Shown: positions 23,101-33,358 of the stretch, one piece after another
How positions within the stretch are numbered: the first letter of the stretch is position 1
How the letters are laid out: every line of letters starts with the position of its first letter
Assembly (NCBI GenBank): GCA_027575765.1
Contig: JANBPT010000060.1
Span: forward strand, 1-64,000
Direction of reading: 5' to 3'
Source of the DNA: Tieghemiomyces parasiticus
Lineage: Eukaryota > Kickxellomycota > Dimargaritomycetes > Dimargaritales > Dimargaritaceae
Length of the DNA stretch: 64,000 nt
Program-made: the position numbers and the translations under genes
The notes under the pieces: generated by a model
The model's database searches: none
Told to the model about the DNA's origin: nothing
What the model saw: only the letters and a program-made list of their open reading frames with translations

Positions 23101-24589
23101 TCTCGATAGAGTAGAGGGACTGGGTAATTTACAAGGTAGGCGAGGCGGGCGCCCCATACCCGACACCAAACCATCAGTGCTGGTCTTACTTACTATCCTT
23201 TTATCCTCTAAGCCCGAGGGACACTATAATTTGACCAAAAATACCCTTGTTGGCGGTTGGTGGCGTGTGTTAGCGAGAAAATAAACCGGATCGGATACTC
23301 AGGAGCGGATGGAAGCACCCTTACAATGTCATGCGGGGCGGTGGTGGCGTATCTTCGTTTTCGCAAAGTACCATGCAGCCTCCAGCGGGCAAACGGCAGC
23401 GGTCGGCCTTTCCCAAGCGGGTTAGATAATCCGCCCTCTGAGAAGCCGTACAGTTCGGATTTCAATTTGACGGCGGTCTCCGTACAACCGAGGTGGTTGT
23501 GGCTGATGGGAGGCAGAGCAGAGTGTTACCACACAAATGGGTGGAAAAAATAAGGGTGCTGAGCCTCCTCCCCTCTCCTCGTGAGTCTGAATTGACTGCC
23601 CCCTTTTTCCATTGCCCACCCCTCGAAGAGAACCATCTCATGCCACCCAATCCTCGACAGAAAGCCCGTGTTCACTGTCATACCGGCTACCACCGAGGTG
23701 CACCAGGTCCCACAGAATAGGCGGTCTGGCTCACTTCGTACTTCACACGGCGGTCGCTTATCATAGCTGGCTTTATAATTATTATTTAGTTTCGTGGCTT
23801 TGACCTCTTATATGCGCCTTCTCCTCTCCCTAATCAAGCTGCTAAAAAGTCGCATCCAGTCCGTTATTTGTTTGCGCGTAAAGCCGGTGACTTACCCGCT
23901 GACCAGTGGCAATTAGCCACATCAATAGTCGCCCGTCATCGATATTAGCGACAATCCTACCAGCTGACTTACCTTTGCGCCACGGTCCGTAGCGGTCGCC
24001 CCCACAACTGTCATCTTTGTCTTGTCCACCTGACCTCTTGAGCGTTCAGAGGAGGGCATCGAGTGGGGTAGCCCGACATACCCTCCTGGTGACAGCTTCT
24101 TACGGCACATGGATGCTGAATTTGATGCCCTACTGCAATGGTCATCAAAAATGAGGCCATGTCTTGCACAAGGAGCGGATGGGTTGTAGGTGTATAGCAC
24201 AGGTCCATAAAAATGGACAGGTAATAAATAAAATAGCCTTCTTAATCAACCTTGTGGTTAAATAAAAATTAACCATTTTACAATAATTACAGAGACAGCA
24301 GCACCGTGACTTCGGTTAGCAGACGCAATTGTAAACATTTGATAACACCAAGCCGAGTAAACATGGTTTTGAATATAAATTGGCTTATCCATTTGCAATC
24401 TGGCTATTTTATGATTGTGTCGGGTTGCACTTTATTGAATACGGGCTCACCTAAGGAGGGCCAACGAGCCCTAACGGTTGCAGGTTAGAGGACTAGAAAA
24501 CGGGTGGTAAAAGGAAAGCACGGGAGGCCGTGAAGACAAAATACACATGCTGCAGAAAGTTTTGATTTTCTTAAATTCATATCGTGGTT
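20157..24589. other. Gene-poor block, left part (4.4 kb)
   Basis: Upstream of the Kre9/Knh1-like gene and downstream of the mariner relic. Contains a run of eleven C at 20643-20653 and an AT-rich island from about 24190 to 24620. Open frames are short, without domain character or the G+C-rich third positions of the real genes in this window. A tRNA-like T-arm at 22370-22386 was rejected. Confidence 0.55.
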
Positions 24590-25370
24590 ATTCAATATAA
24601 TCACCATCACTCTGTACTACTCGGCGAGCCCTTTCTATCCAGCTATCAAAGCAGGCTTTAAAGTCATGTGGCTGGAACTTAGCTAGCTCCAATTGCTTGG
24701 TGGTCATGACAGCCCCCGATATAAAGAAATTGTTATCATGCAACCCGCTGTTTCATATCCCTAAACTGCCAGAAGTCGCAGGGGGCCAGGTCAGGGACTG
24801 TAAGAAGGGGCTGAAAGCAGTTTGAGCTTAGAGGTGGAAAAGTAGGCCTGGGTAGCCGCAGTACAATGTGGTGGGACATTATCATGGTAGAGCTGCGAGG
24901 GGTAACGGTCCAGACTTCCACATGCCTCCTCCCAGGCCTGGGCCATGGGCATCAGCTCGTACTCTACATAGAGTTCGGTGGAGACCTTGACACCAGGGGG
25001 TTTGACACTCAGGTGTAATAAGCCACGCCTGGTGAAAAAATGATCAACATCGCCTTGGGAGTGGTATGGCCTCAGTGGGTCTCAGTTGGGACAGGGCCAC
25101 CTTTCGGGCATCACCTCCAGCGATTGGAGCCAGCAGGGGGGAAGATCGTAAAGGTACACCCAGGTCTCCTCACCCGTGACAATGGAGTCCAGCAGGTAGT
25201 CACTGGCCCCATCGAATCCCTCCAGGAACTTAGTTTGCATAATGTACCCACTGGTGATGCAGGAAGGGGTAGCTAAGCCCAGTGTGATAGTCAGTTTAGC
25301 TAGCATATAGTTTTCCTTGTGACCATCACTATAATATTGATATATGGGCATCCATATATTGTGCATGGAA
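24590..25370 (-). mobile_element. Degenerate mariner (Tc1/mariner superfamily) transposase relic
   Basis: Minus-strand reading gives fragments of a mariner transposase catalytic domain: FLEGFDGASDYLLDSIVTG then EETW (25160-25180), RGLLHLSVKPPGVKVSTELY, YHDNVPPH (about 24865-24889), YSP/DLAPCDFWQF (about 24765-24800) and a terminal SDGDYIE before a stop near 24590. The second and third catalytic Asp codons (24881-24883 and 24775-24777) are 106 nt apart, that is the D34D spacing of mariner plus one inserted base. The first catalytic Asp is replaced by Glu (codon 25169-25171), a stop interrupts the frame near 25082, and the N-terminal DNA-binding domain is not recognisable. Terminal inverted repeats and TA duplications could not be fixed by eye. 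The copy cannot encode an active enzyme. Confidence 0.88.
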
Positions 25371-27255
25371 AACTTGGGCGGACTGGGGGGATGGAGCTTT
25401 AGAAGTCGACATGTTTAAGAGGTAAAAATGCAAATCATGAAGTCAAGTACGGCTCGATTCTTGAATGGTTTATACCATTCGATTCCTTGTCTTAGCTACA
25501 CCTTGGTTGCATCTACAGCGTCAATATCCGGGACCTCAAGCTTCACCAAGCCAGCACTTTAAGTGCCTACTATAACCTTCCAAACCCTGCTGCAATATCG
25601 CATTTGGTGATCTGGCCATTGTGTCACTGGCAATACAAAGCTCGTCATCCAACGCTAGTGCTGTTTTTGCAAAGTGATGGAAGGACAGCAGGTCTTTCCT
25701 GCCCGATGCTAGATGTAATTTGAGACACCAATGAGACCTTGGGTAGTGGTTAAATCAAAGTGATATTTCCAACTATTAGCTCGCTGCCAAATTCTTCAAT
25801 CTCACCTGTTGCTTCCCTATTTACGTTGTCATATTTATCTCCTAATTACTACCCCCCCCCTATCGCGTCTGACAGTCATGATCACTGGTCAAGTTGCTAT
25901 CTTCGTTTTGACATGCATTATTTTCTAAAGCCCCCTCTCCATTCCCACGACGACTACAGACCAGAGGTATAGCACCGGCCTCCTCCTCTAAATGGGAATT
26001 AGCGAATGTATATAACGAGTAGTGTGCCCTGCTTTGCAAGGGTGCCTCAACCTTACATTCAGCGCTTTCCTCCCCCTTCTTGTTCTCCCCAGTTCTAAAT
26101 AAACCGACTTACACCAACGTCTCGCCTGTGTCCCTCGTATTTGGCTATATAACATGTGAATGATTGAAAATATCATTCAAAGGGTTGTTGCCTATCTCCT
26201 GCCGACGTGGTTGTGGCATTTGCACCCTCCTAGGCGATGGCAGGCTCTCGTTTCAACTCTTGGCCACCAGCTGAATGATGAATATATCCAATTTCGTCCC
26301 TGCTGGCGAAATCAAGCCCTGCTGTACGTGACATCTAGCAAGAGGTATCCAGCAGCAGATAAACGGTACCAGATCTCCAAAGTTGTAGTATACCATGCAC
26401 CCCTTAGGCTACGGGTCCAGGAGACAATACCAGGGGAGTTCAAAAGGTATATGGGTCTAGACATGTGTTCCACCACTCTCCATAACCATTATGGCTTGAG
26501 CTAGGATCGAAATAGGGGCCATTACGGGGACCTCTGTAGGTCAGGGTTTAAAGGTTACAGGGCGCGCCACACCATGCGCCGTTTAGACTCGTTTCAATAC
26601 CCGTCCTGCGGAACCTTTCCACCCAACCTGAACTACATCACCAGCTTCTCTGTAACGGTTACTCCAGCAAACCATATGCCTATACCCGCTCGATTCGTTT
26701 GTCCCACCAGCTCCGACGGCCACTGGACAACAGGATTCCCACCGCGGCCCCTGGCCTCACTCTCATTTTCCGCCCACCTTGCCTTTTTTTTTTCTGGGTT
26801 CTTCTTTGGTCGGCACGTTTCCAGTGCTTTCCACCTCTACCTCCTCCTTCCTTCGTTCACTGTGATTGGCAGGCTGGTTATTTTTTTTTTCCGGGTCCAG
26901 TTGGGCCCCGAGGTTGCTTGCAGATAAACCGGCCAACAGCTGACTAACCCCACTTGCCACGGCCTAGGACTTGAGCTCGCACTGCCCATCCTTGACCACT
27001 CCCTATATCCTCAGCATAAGCGGCCAGCCAACGGGAACGACTCGCTTACCCGATAGTGTGCGGTAAACCCTCGACCAGTCCACCTCTAATTCCTCCTGAT
27101 CTCGGCACCGTCCAGCTCATCCCGCTTCCGTTTGCCTCTTCTGTCGGCATTCCTTTTCGATTCCACCCTCGGTTGCGTCCATTGTTTTGCATCATTCGCC
27201 AAATTACACCCGTCTTTTACTCACTCCACACGTATAGCATACACTTCTCGTCACC
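25371..27255. other. Spacer and promoter region upstream of the Hsp40 gene
   Basis: No supportable gene. Holds a run of nine C at 25852-25860, a seven-base inverted repeat at 25463-25480, and from about 26570 a CT-rich, T-tract-containing segment (26780s and 26880s) likely to include the Hsp40 promoter and leader. The 114-codon ATG frame at 26160-26504 lacks the codon bias of neighbouring genes and was not called. Confidence 0.55.
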
Positions 27256-28794
27256 ATGGTGAAGGAATCCAAATTGTACGACGCCCTCGGCGTGCCCCCC
27301 ACCGCCACTGATTCCGAAATCAAGAAGGCCTACCGGAAGCTCGCTCTGAAATACCATCCCGATAAGGTATGTTGTCGTCCTTACACATATTGTAATCCCG
27401 AGGGCCCAGGGCCGATCCAGACGGACCGGGCCCTTGTGCAGTCGGCACTTCTCTCGGGCCTGTTGGTGAAAAATAGGGTTGGACCACACTGGCCACTGCA
27501 CCAAGTCCGGCCTCCCAAGTCCCTGCGACTTCAGCCGTGCCGCCGCCTTCCCTTTGGTTCCTGGTCCTGGTCGACGTTGCAGCCGCTCCGTCTCTTACAA
27601 CCCCTCGCAATCTGAGTCACCTACTAACCCTACCCTACCCGAGCCCATCTCCCACCTCAACTTCGTCTCTACCAATTTCAACAGAACCCCAACGAGGGCG
27701 AAAAGTTCAAGGAGATCTCCCACGCCTACGAGATCCTATCCGACTCCGAGAAGCGCGAGCTCTATGACCGCGTCGGCGAGGAGGGCCTTAGCGGCAGCGG
27801 GATGGAGGGTGGTATGACCGCCGAGGACCTCTTCTCCCACTTCTTTGGCGGCGGTCCGTTCGGTGGTGGTGGTCGGCGCGGCCACAACGCCGGCCCCCGC
27901 CGCGGCAAGGACACCGTCTACGTGCTCAAGGTGTCGCTGGAGGAGCTGTACAAGGGCAAGGTCACCAAGCTGGCCTTTAACAAGACCGTGCTGTGTGACA
28001 AGTGCGAGGGCAAGGGCGGTAAGGACGTCAAGACGTGCAAAATGTGCAGCGGCCAAGGTATCCGCGTCACTCTGCGCCAGCTGGGTCCCATGGTCCAGCA
28101 GATTCAACAAACCTGCCCGGAGTGTAACGGCCAAGGCCAGATCATCCCGGAGGAGAGCCGGTGCAAGGGCTGCCACGGCCAGAAAACTTCGAACGAACGC
28201 AAGGTGTTTGAGGTCCATGTGGATAAGGGCATGAAGGACGGCCAGAAGATCGTGTTTGGCGGAGAGGCCGACCAGGCCCCCGATACGGTGCCCGGCGACG
28301 TGGTGATTGTGATTGAGGAGAAGCCGCACCCGTACCTTAAGCGCAAGGGTGACGATCTGTACTTTGACGCCAAGATTGACCTGCTGACCGCACTAGCCGG
28401 TGGCAAATTCCACATTAAGCACCTGGACGACCGGGTCCTGGTGGTCAACATTCTGCCCGGCGAGGTGATCAAGCCCGGCGAGACCAAGATCATCCAGAAC
28501 GAAGGCATGCCCTCGTACCGCCATCACAACAAGGGCAACCTGTATGTCAATTTCACCATCGACTTCCCGGCCTCCAACTGGGCCGAGCCCGAGACCATCG
28601 CCAAGCTCGAGGGTATCCTGCCCCCGCGTCCCGATCTGCCCCAGGTCAACGCCCGCGACACCGAGGAGGTTGTCCTCAGCCGCGTGGATGCGTCCCAGCA
28701 GTCCCGGGCCCAGCGGGGCGAGCACGACGATAGCGACGACGAGATGCACGGAGGCCACCCCGGCGGTCCCGGCGTCCAGTGCGCCCAGCAGTAG
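27256..28794 (+). CDS. YDJ1: Type I Hsp40 co-chaperone, Ydj1/DNAJA family (two exons), farnesylated
   Basis: Exons 27256-27366 and 27685-28794 give 406 residues (budding-yeast Ydj1 has 409). The intron, GTATGT...CAG, falls in phase 0 right after the HPDK of the J domain. Features in order: J domain with HPD at residues 34-36; short Gly/Phe linker ([11 protein letters not shown], about 76-90); four CxxCxGxG zinc repeats ([24 protein letters not shown] and a variant CKGCHGQK); two beta-rich client-binding domains; and a C-terminus ending CAQQ, a CaaX box matching the CASQ of Ydj1, so farnesylation and ER or membrane association are expected. It stimulates the ATPase of cytosolic Hsp70 and delivers clients. 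The ATG at 27256 has a CACC context. Identity is unambiguous; the last zinc repeat has Lys in place of the final Gly. Confidence 0.97.
27367..27684 (+). other. Intron of the Hsp40 gene
   Basis: 318 nt, GTATGT at the donor, TTTCAACAG at the acceptor, phase 0. It sits between the codons for HPDK and NPNEG of the J domain. Confidence 0.95.
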
Positions 28795-29767
28795 AGCCAA
28801 AAAAAACATTTCGGGGGTTGGGCTGGATATTATTCCCTCACTTCACGTCATCCCTTCCACACACTCACCCACCACCTGACTCGCTCGCATCGACCGGCGC
28901 CTCCCCTCCGGTACCCCTGTCTTTTCACATCTATCTTCCTTTCTCTCTCCCAATGAATCCTCCTCTCCGTCCTTTTTCAACTCCTGCGTTCGCGCCGTGT
29001 CCCTCTTTTTTTCATGTATCGCATAAAGTAATTTTTCGAATGGTCCAATGTGGACAGCTACTGTGTTTTGCAGAGGTATCTGCGTAGCAGCATATTTATT
29101 TTTGCGCCTGCTGGGATGGAAATTTTGAGTCACCCACCCACCAACTCTGTGTCTTGGGTGACAAGTTGTTTGCACCGGGCTGTGGCCAGCCAGTATGCGT
29201 CGTCGCATTTGGCGCCAGAACGAGTGGGTCCTGCGTTGCGCCTGTTGATGTCGCTGACGCCAAGTCCTCGAGCTGCACCGAAAGGACCAGGAAGACACTA
29301 CTTGCCATACCAGCCTTGGTCAATGCCATTGATGGCTGGGTCGAAACCTGATCCGGGCTATTATTCACCACCATTGATGATGATTGTGGTCGGAATAATC
29401 GCCGACTTACGATCGCAGCTTTAGCAATGACCTCTCCCTTGGATTCGGAACGGTCACGCTAAGCCAAGTCCATCGAAGTCGCCTGCACCGTTTGATGCAT
29501 TATGCTACGATGAGTCTTCCTTAGGATACTTTACTTCGTTGTCCTCTTGTCTTCATCATGCTGTGTTTTTCCCTGTTGCTTTCCTATGATGTATTCATCT
29601 CTGTTGCCACTTCGCATCAACTGTTGGAAGTCAAGACTGGAATGGATATATAGTATCTGTCGGCCGGCCGCCTCAATAAACGAGAGACTGCTATATAGCC
29701 CTTTACTTTTATATCGTTTTCTCAACCCCTGTGTATTTACTACACCACCATCCTCTTAAGCCTCCAG

Positions 29768-30030
29768 GCCAACGGTGAGATTACGGAGTGGTTCCTGTGG
29801 GAAAAGTCCCAGGATGATAGTGGTGGAGGTGGTCTGGCACCTGCCAAGGCTGCAAAGCGCAAAGCCACTACTACTACTGACTAGAAGCCACGGGTGAAGT
29901 GCCAGCACCAAGGCTGCTCCCCACCAGATCCATAAAGAACTTTCCAGCCCTGTTATCGCTGGGCTAAGCAAATACGAAAGCAAGCTACTCGGGCCACTCT
30001 CCACTCGATGTAATGGAGGCAAGGCACCCT
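29768..30030 (+). pseudogene. Possible decayed coding fragment, unrecognised
   Basis: One plus-strand frame reads ANGEITEWFLWEKSQDD, a Lys/Ala/Thr stretch, a stop, then a Cys-, Trp- and Arg-rich part (KCQHQGCSPPDP, stop, FQPCYRWAKQIRKQATRATLHSM, stop) and ends at a GTGAGT. The amino-acid make-up looks protein-like across three in-frame stops. It may be the remnant of a transposon-encoded or zinc-binding protein, but I cannot name a family. Confidence 0.25.
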
Positions 30031-30744
30031 AAAGGTGAGTCGGCTGGGCAGAGAAGCCTCAGCTAAAAAATGGATGGAATAACTGCTACCTGCTGTGAGA
30101 CAACGTACTAATAGGCTCGACCTTTTGCCATTCTGCTAACATTTCTCACTTTGCCATAGGTTCATCAACGCAAACGGCCCAGCTTGTTAAACGCGAATTC
30201 ACGTGATCCGCGCCGCAAATACGACACACTGGTGGTGTGCTATCCATCATCGCATGGCGCGAACTCGTTTGCAAATAACAATATTACCATGTGGGAGACT
30301 TGGAAAGCTAAGTGGAAGGGGAAAAAGAGAGAGAGAAAGAGGGAATGCACGGAGTCCTTGGTCCTTTCAGTGACTAAACCCGAACCTCCAACAAAATTTC
30401 TATTCTGAACCCTAGTTACGGACGGAGGTGTGACTGGCCAGTGGCAATAGAGCCCCTGAGGGTGGAATAAATTTATACAGCCATTGTGTTAGTCTCTTGG
30501 TCAACTCGATCATGGCTGAATCGAACTCCTCTTACCTGTTGTGGAGTCCCCTTTGGGGCTGTACTTCCATAGTAGTCAAGGCAGTTGGTGTCTGCAAAAT
30601 GAAAAAAAAAAACCCACCAATTATTAAAGTCAACCATATTCGGGGGAATAATATTTGAGATTACTCATTTGGGTTGATCTTACAGCAGACCGACCTAACG
30701 CCCTCGTCAGGACAGATGGCGAATGATCGGGTTTTATTACGCCC

Positions 30745-30793
30745 CTGTAACCACGACTGGCAGCAGTCCATGGTATGGTAGTCGTGGTTACAG
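30745..30793. repeat. 14-bp perfect inverted repeat with 21-nt loop
   Basis: The left arm CTGTAACCACGACT (30745-30758) is exactly complementary to the right arm (30780-30793). Two more pairs occur beyond a single mismatch. It could form a hairpin RNA or cruciform, or be the core of a small palindromic mobile element; no function can be assigned. Confidence 0.75.
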
Positions 30794-31036
30794 AGGGTGC
30801 AAACTGAGCAAGCGACTCGCTAGAAGAAGGACAAAAAAATGCTCCCGGTCATGGTGTTCGCCCCGGAAGGAACATATGTGGAGGTGATGGATTAGACAAG
30901 GTAACGTGGGATATATAGGTGAGAGGAGAAATTAATGATACACTACACACATGAATGACCGCTAATATAAACGCGGTCTGAGAGATGTTGGATTTAAAAC
31001 TACAAGAAAGAGGGGGGGGGGGTAACACTGCGGCCT

Positions 31037-33358
31037 TCACTCCATGTAGAACGTCGTGTCGCTGCCAATGTACTCCTGCACGGTATCCATGCCGGCACCC
31101 TGGAGGACACGATTAAGGTGGGGCATGAACTCGGCGGCGGGTACGTAGAGGGCGAAATGAAGGTCGGCAAACACAGCAAACTCGTGGTGCAGGACCTGGT
31201 CGGGGGATACCCCCAGAACCTTCTGAATGGCCGCCAGCAGGTTGGTTACGGGGTCGCCGTGGGGCTCGTTGACCTTGACGGCCAGCAGAAGGCAGACGGC
31301 AGCAATGCAGCGCCGGTTGGTCTTCCACACCCGACAGCTGAGCACCAGCTTCTCGAGGTACACGTAGGCGTTAGCCACGCTCGACAGCTCGTTATTGGCC
31401 AACTGCGCGCACGCGATAAGTTTGGCCTTCAGAGTCCGCACCTTGCTCAGCGTCATCGTCGGGTGTACTGCGTCGCCATGCTTGGACCGAAACAGGGCAT
31501 TGAGCTCGCGTTTGAGGTCAGCTGGTTTAGTATGCTGGATGATAGATCCGACGAAGCCGGCCAGATTACTTGCTGTGCGCCGCCCATCAGCCTTCAGGTC
31601 CGGGTCGTCCAGGTGGTTAGGATCGTAAGTTGGTCCAGGCTGGGTGTTGATAGGCTCGGGGGAGGGACGACGTACCAGACCAGTAATGGGTACGCCAGCA
31701 GGCAGCGGACGCGGGGTGCGGGACGAAACCAGATCGGCGGTGGTAGCGGTGGGGGTGGCTCCGACGGTGCGGACCCGGCCACGAGGCCGACAGCCTGGGC
31801 AGGTACAAGGCAGGGAATTACGCTGACTGTGGCCGCCTTCCCGCACCGGCCGGAGGGAGCCACTAGGTACCAGCCACCGACGGTAGGAGTGGGTGCTAGG
31901 CAGTCGGGCCACCTGCCCATTAGACCGGGTGGCCTGTAGGGCGGTCGTGGGCGCCGAGCTACGTGCCTGGAGAGCCCGTAGATGCTCATATACCGAGAAA
32001 TCAGCCGGCAGGCGGGTCGGCATGGGAGAGGCGAGGGGGTAGGTGTCCGCTTGGTCCCCATCAGTTTCGGGGGTGATGCTGTCGGCTGTGGGGCGTACCG
32101 CCGGGGCTAGGTCGCCGGCGTCCTCGATCTGGGCCGGTTGGCTGGACAGGGCGTTGAGGAGACGTGGGATGGCACGGAACCAGGATTTGACCGACACGGA
32201 CCCATCATGACCGCCAGCGGTGGCCGAGCGGGAGGGTGGATGGCGCGTAGTCCCCCCCAAAGGCTGGGTATGGTGGCGACGAAGATGTGGGTCGTACGGA
32301 GGGTGGGGCGCAGCATCGGAACGGTTGCGGTGATATTCAGTGGCTGGGGCGGCACTGCCCCCCGCCTTGCCGCGGCGCTCGTAGGGAATGACCGACAGGT
32401 AGCCGAGCGGGGTTTGATGGGCTGGACTCACAAAGACCAGGCGGGCAGCATCCGGGGTGACGGCCAGGGCCGGCGTGCCGGTAGGCCCGGGCCCGTGATG
32501 GCCGGTAACGTGGGCAGTGGTGAACGGGTCGGTCTCGGGGATGGGAGGTGAGGCGGACTGCCAAGCCCGGCCGAAGCTGCCCTCGCGGGCCTGCGGAAAC
32601 CCGCGGGCGGTCCACGATAAGTCCATCGCCATGTCCGGCACGGAGCCGTGGTGTAACAGGGGAACAGGGGCACCACTGTCCGCTGCATAGGGCCCCGCTG
32701 TTCGGACCTCTTCAAAGTACTGGCCGATGTGATCGGTGCGGGCGGCCAGGGGCTTCAGCAGGCCGGGCGGCTTAGGGGTGCCGGCGTACTCGCTTGGCAA
32801 GGAAGGGTATACGCCTGTCGTTTCGACGTGGTGAGTGTCGCCTTCAAGGTCACCGACGCGGTAGGCATCCTCTTCGTCCACGTCATCTTCATCCTCCTCG
32901 CTACTGCTTACGAGTCTCGGACGTAGGTCCGCTGACGTACCAAAGGGCAGGAGTGCCGACTGGGCAATGTAGCTGGCGTTGGAGTGACGACGAACCATGG
33001 AGGTGTCGATGGTCAGACTGCGCCCGGCCGATTGGCGGCGTGAGGGTGTAGTCGAGTGGTTCAAGGGCAGGCTGTCCGCCGATCCGCCGTAGGCCTCGGC
33101 AGGGGAGGGGTGGTGGTCTGGGGCAGCGAGTGCAGTTCTAGGTGTAGATCGCGTTGGATTGTTCCGGGGGTCGGCGGGGCCTAGCAGACTGGGCCCCACC
33201 GACCGCGGTATGTCCGGCTCTTTCGGGCCACGCGGTAACGCAGGACGGAAGTTGGGTGGAGCGTGCAGTTGGATGCCGGCCAGGAATTGGAGGGCACCCT
33301 GACGCTGGTGGGCCTGGAGAGGCGAGGTGGAGTACGCTATTGGCGGGGCATCCATCAT
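31037..33358 (-). CDS. CABLES-type cyclin-box protein (CDK5/ABL1 enzyme substrate homologue)
   Basis: 773 residues from the first in-frame ATG (33358); the frame is open for 48 more codons upstream but without an ATG. About 560 N-terminal residues are Pro/Ser/Arg-rich and probably disordered, with an acidic stretch (SSSEEDEDDVDEED, about 150-165). Inside it, VFVSPAHQTPLGYLSVIPYE recalls a conserved spot in animal CABLES. The C-terminal 215 residues match the CABLES cyclin box: LDDPDL, FVGSIIQHTKPADLKRELN, LTLSKVR-like MTLSKVRTLKAKL, AYVYLEKLVLSCRV, NRRCIAAVCLLLAVK, and FAVFADLHFALYVP. Animal CABLES proteins link cyclin-dependent kinases with tyrosine or Wee1-type kinases and restrain proliferation. 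Whether the fungal protein binds a CDK is inference. The gene ends with a run of eleven G just downstream. Confidence 0.85.
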   Translation of the reverse strand: MMDAPPIAYSTSPLQAHQRQGALQFLAGIQLHAPPNFRPALPRGPKEPDIPRSVGPSLLGPADPRNNPTRSTPRTALAAPDHHPSPAEAYGGSADSLPLNHSTTPSRRQSAGRSLTIDTSMVRRHSNASYIAQSALLPFGTSADLRPRLVSSSEEDEDDVDEEDAYRVGDLEGDTHHVETTGVYPSLPSEYAGTPKPPGLLKPLAARTDHIGQYFEEVRTAGPYAADSGAPVPLLHHGSVPDMAMDLSWTARGFPQAREGSFGRAWQSASPPIPETDPFTTAHVTGHHGPGPTGTPALAVTPDAARLVFVSPAHQTPLGYLSVIPYERRGKAGGSAAPATEYHRNRSDAAPHPPYDPHLRRHHTQPLGGTTRHPPSRSATAGGHDGSVSVKSWFRAIPRLLNALSSQPAQIEDAGDLAPAVRPTADSITPETDGDQADTYPLASPMPTRLPADFSVYEHLRALQARSSAPTTALQATRSNGQVARLPSTHSYRRWLVPSGSLRPVREGGHSQRNSLPCTCPGCRPRGRVRTVGATPTATTADLVSSRTPRPLPAGVPITGLVRRPSPEPINTQPGPTYDPNHLDDPDLKADGRRTASNLAGFVGSIIQHTKPADLKRELNALFRSKHGDAVHPTMTLSKVRTLKAKLIACAQLANNELSSVANAYVYLEKLVLSCRVWKTNRRCIAAVCLLLAVKVNEPHGDPVTNLLAAIQKVLGVSPDQVLHHEFAVFADLHFALYVPAAEFMPHLNRVLQGAGMDTVQEYIGSDTTFYME

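Larger units (their letters stand above)
28795..31036. other. Spacer between convergent Hsp40 and CABLES-like genes (2.2 kb)
   Basis: No intact gene. It contains a decayed coding-like segment at 29768-30030, a 14-bp perfect inverted repeat at 30745-30793, and a run of eleven G at 31012-31022 just before the CABLES-like stop. Confidence 0.55.

Noticed and set aside
26160..26504. 114-codon ATG frame with several Trp and Arg residues
   Set aside because: It lacks the G+C-rich third positions of the real genes here and resembles no family.
29210..29227. TGGCGCCAGAACGAGTGGG, resembling a retrotransposon primer-binding site
   Set aside because: No LTR pair, TG...CA borders or gag/pol similarity is visible nearby; the match to any tRNA 3' end is unsure.
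31118..31939. 273-codon plus-strand frame
   Set aside because: It is antisense to the CABLES cyclin box, whose sense-strand protein has clear similarity.
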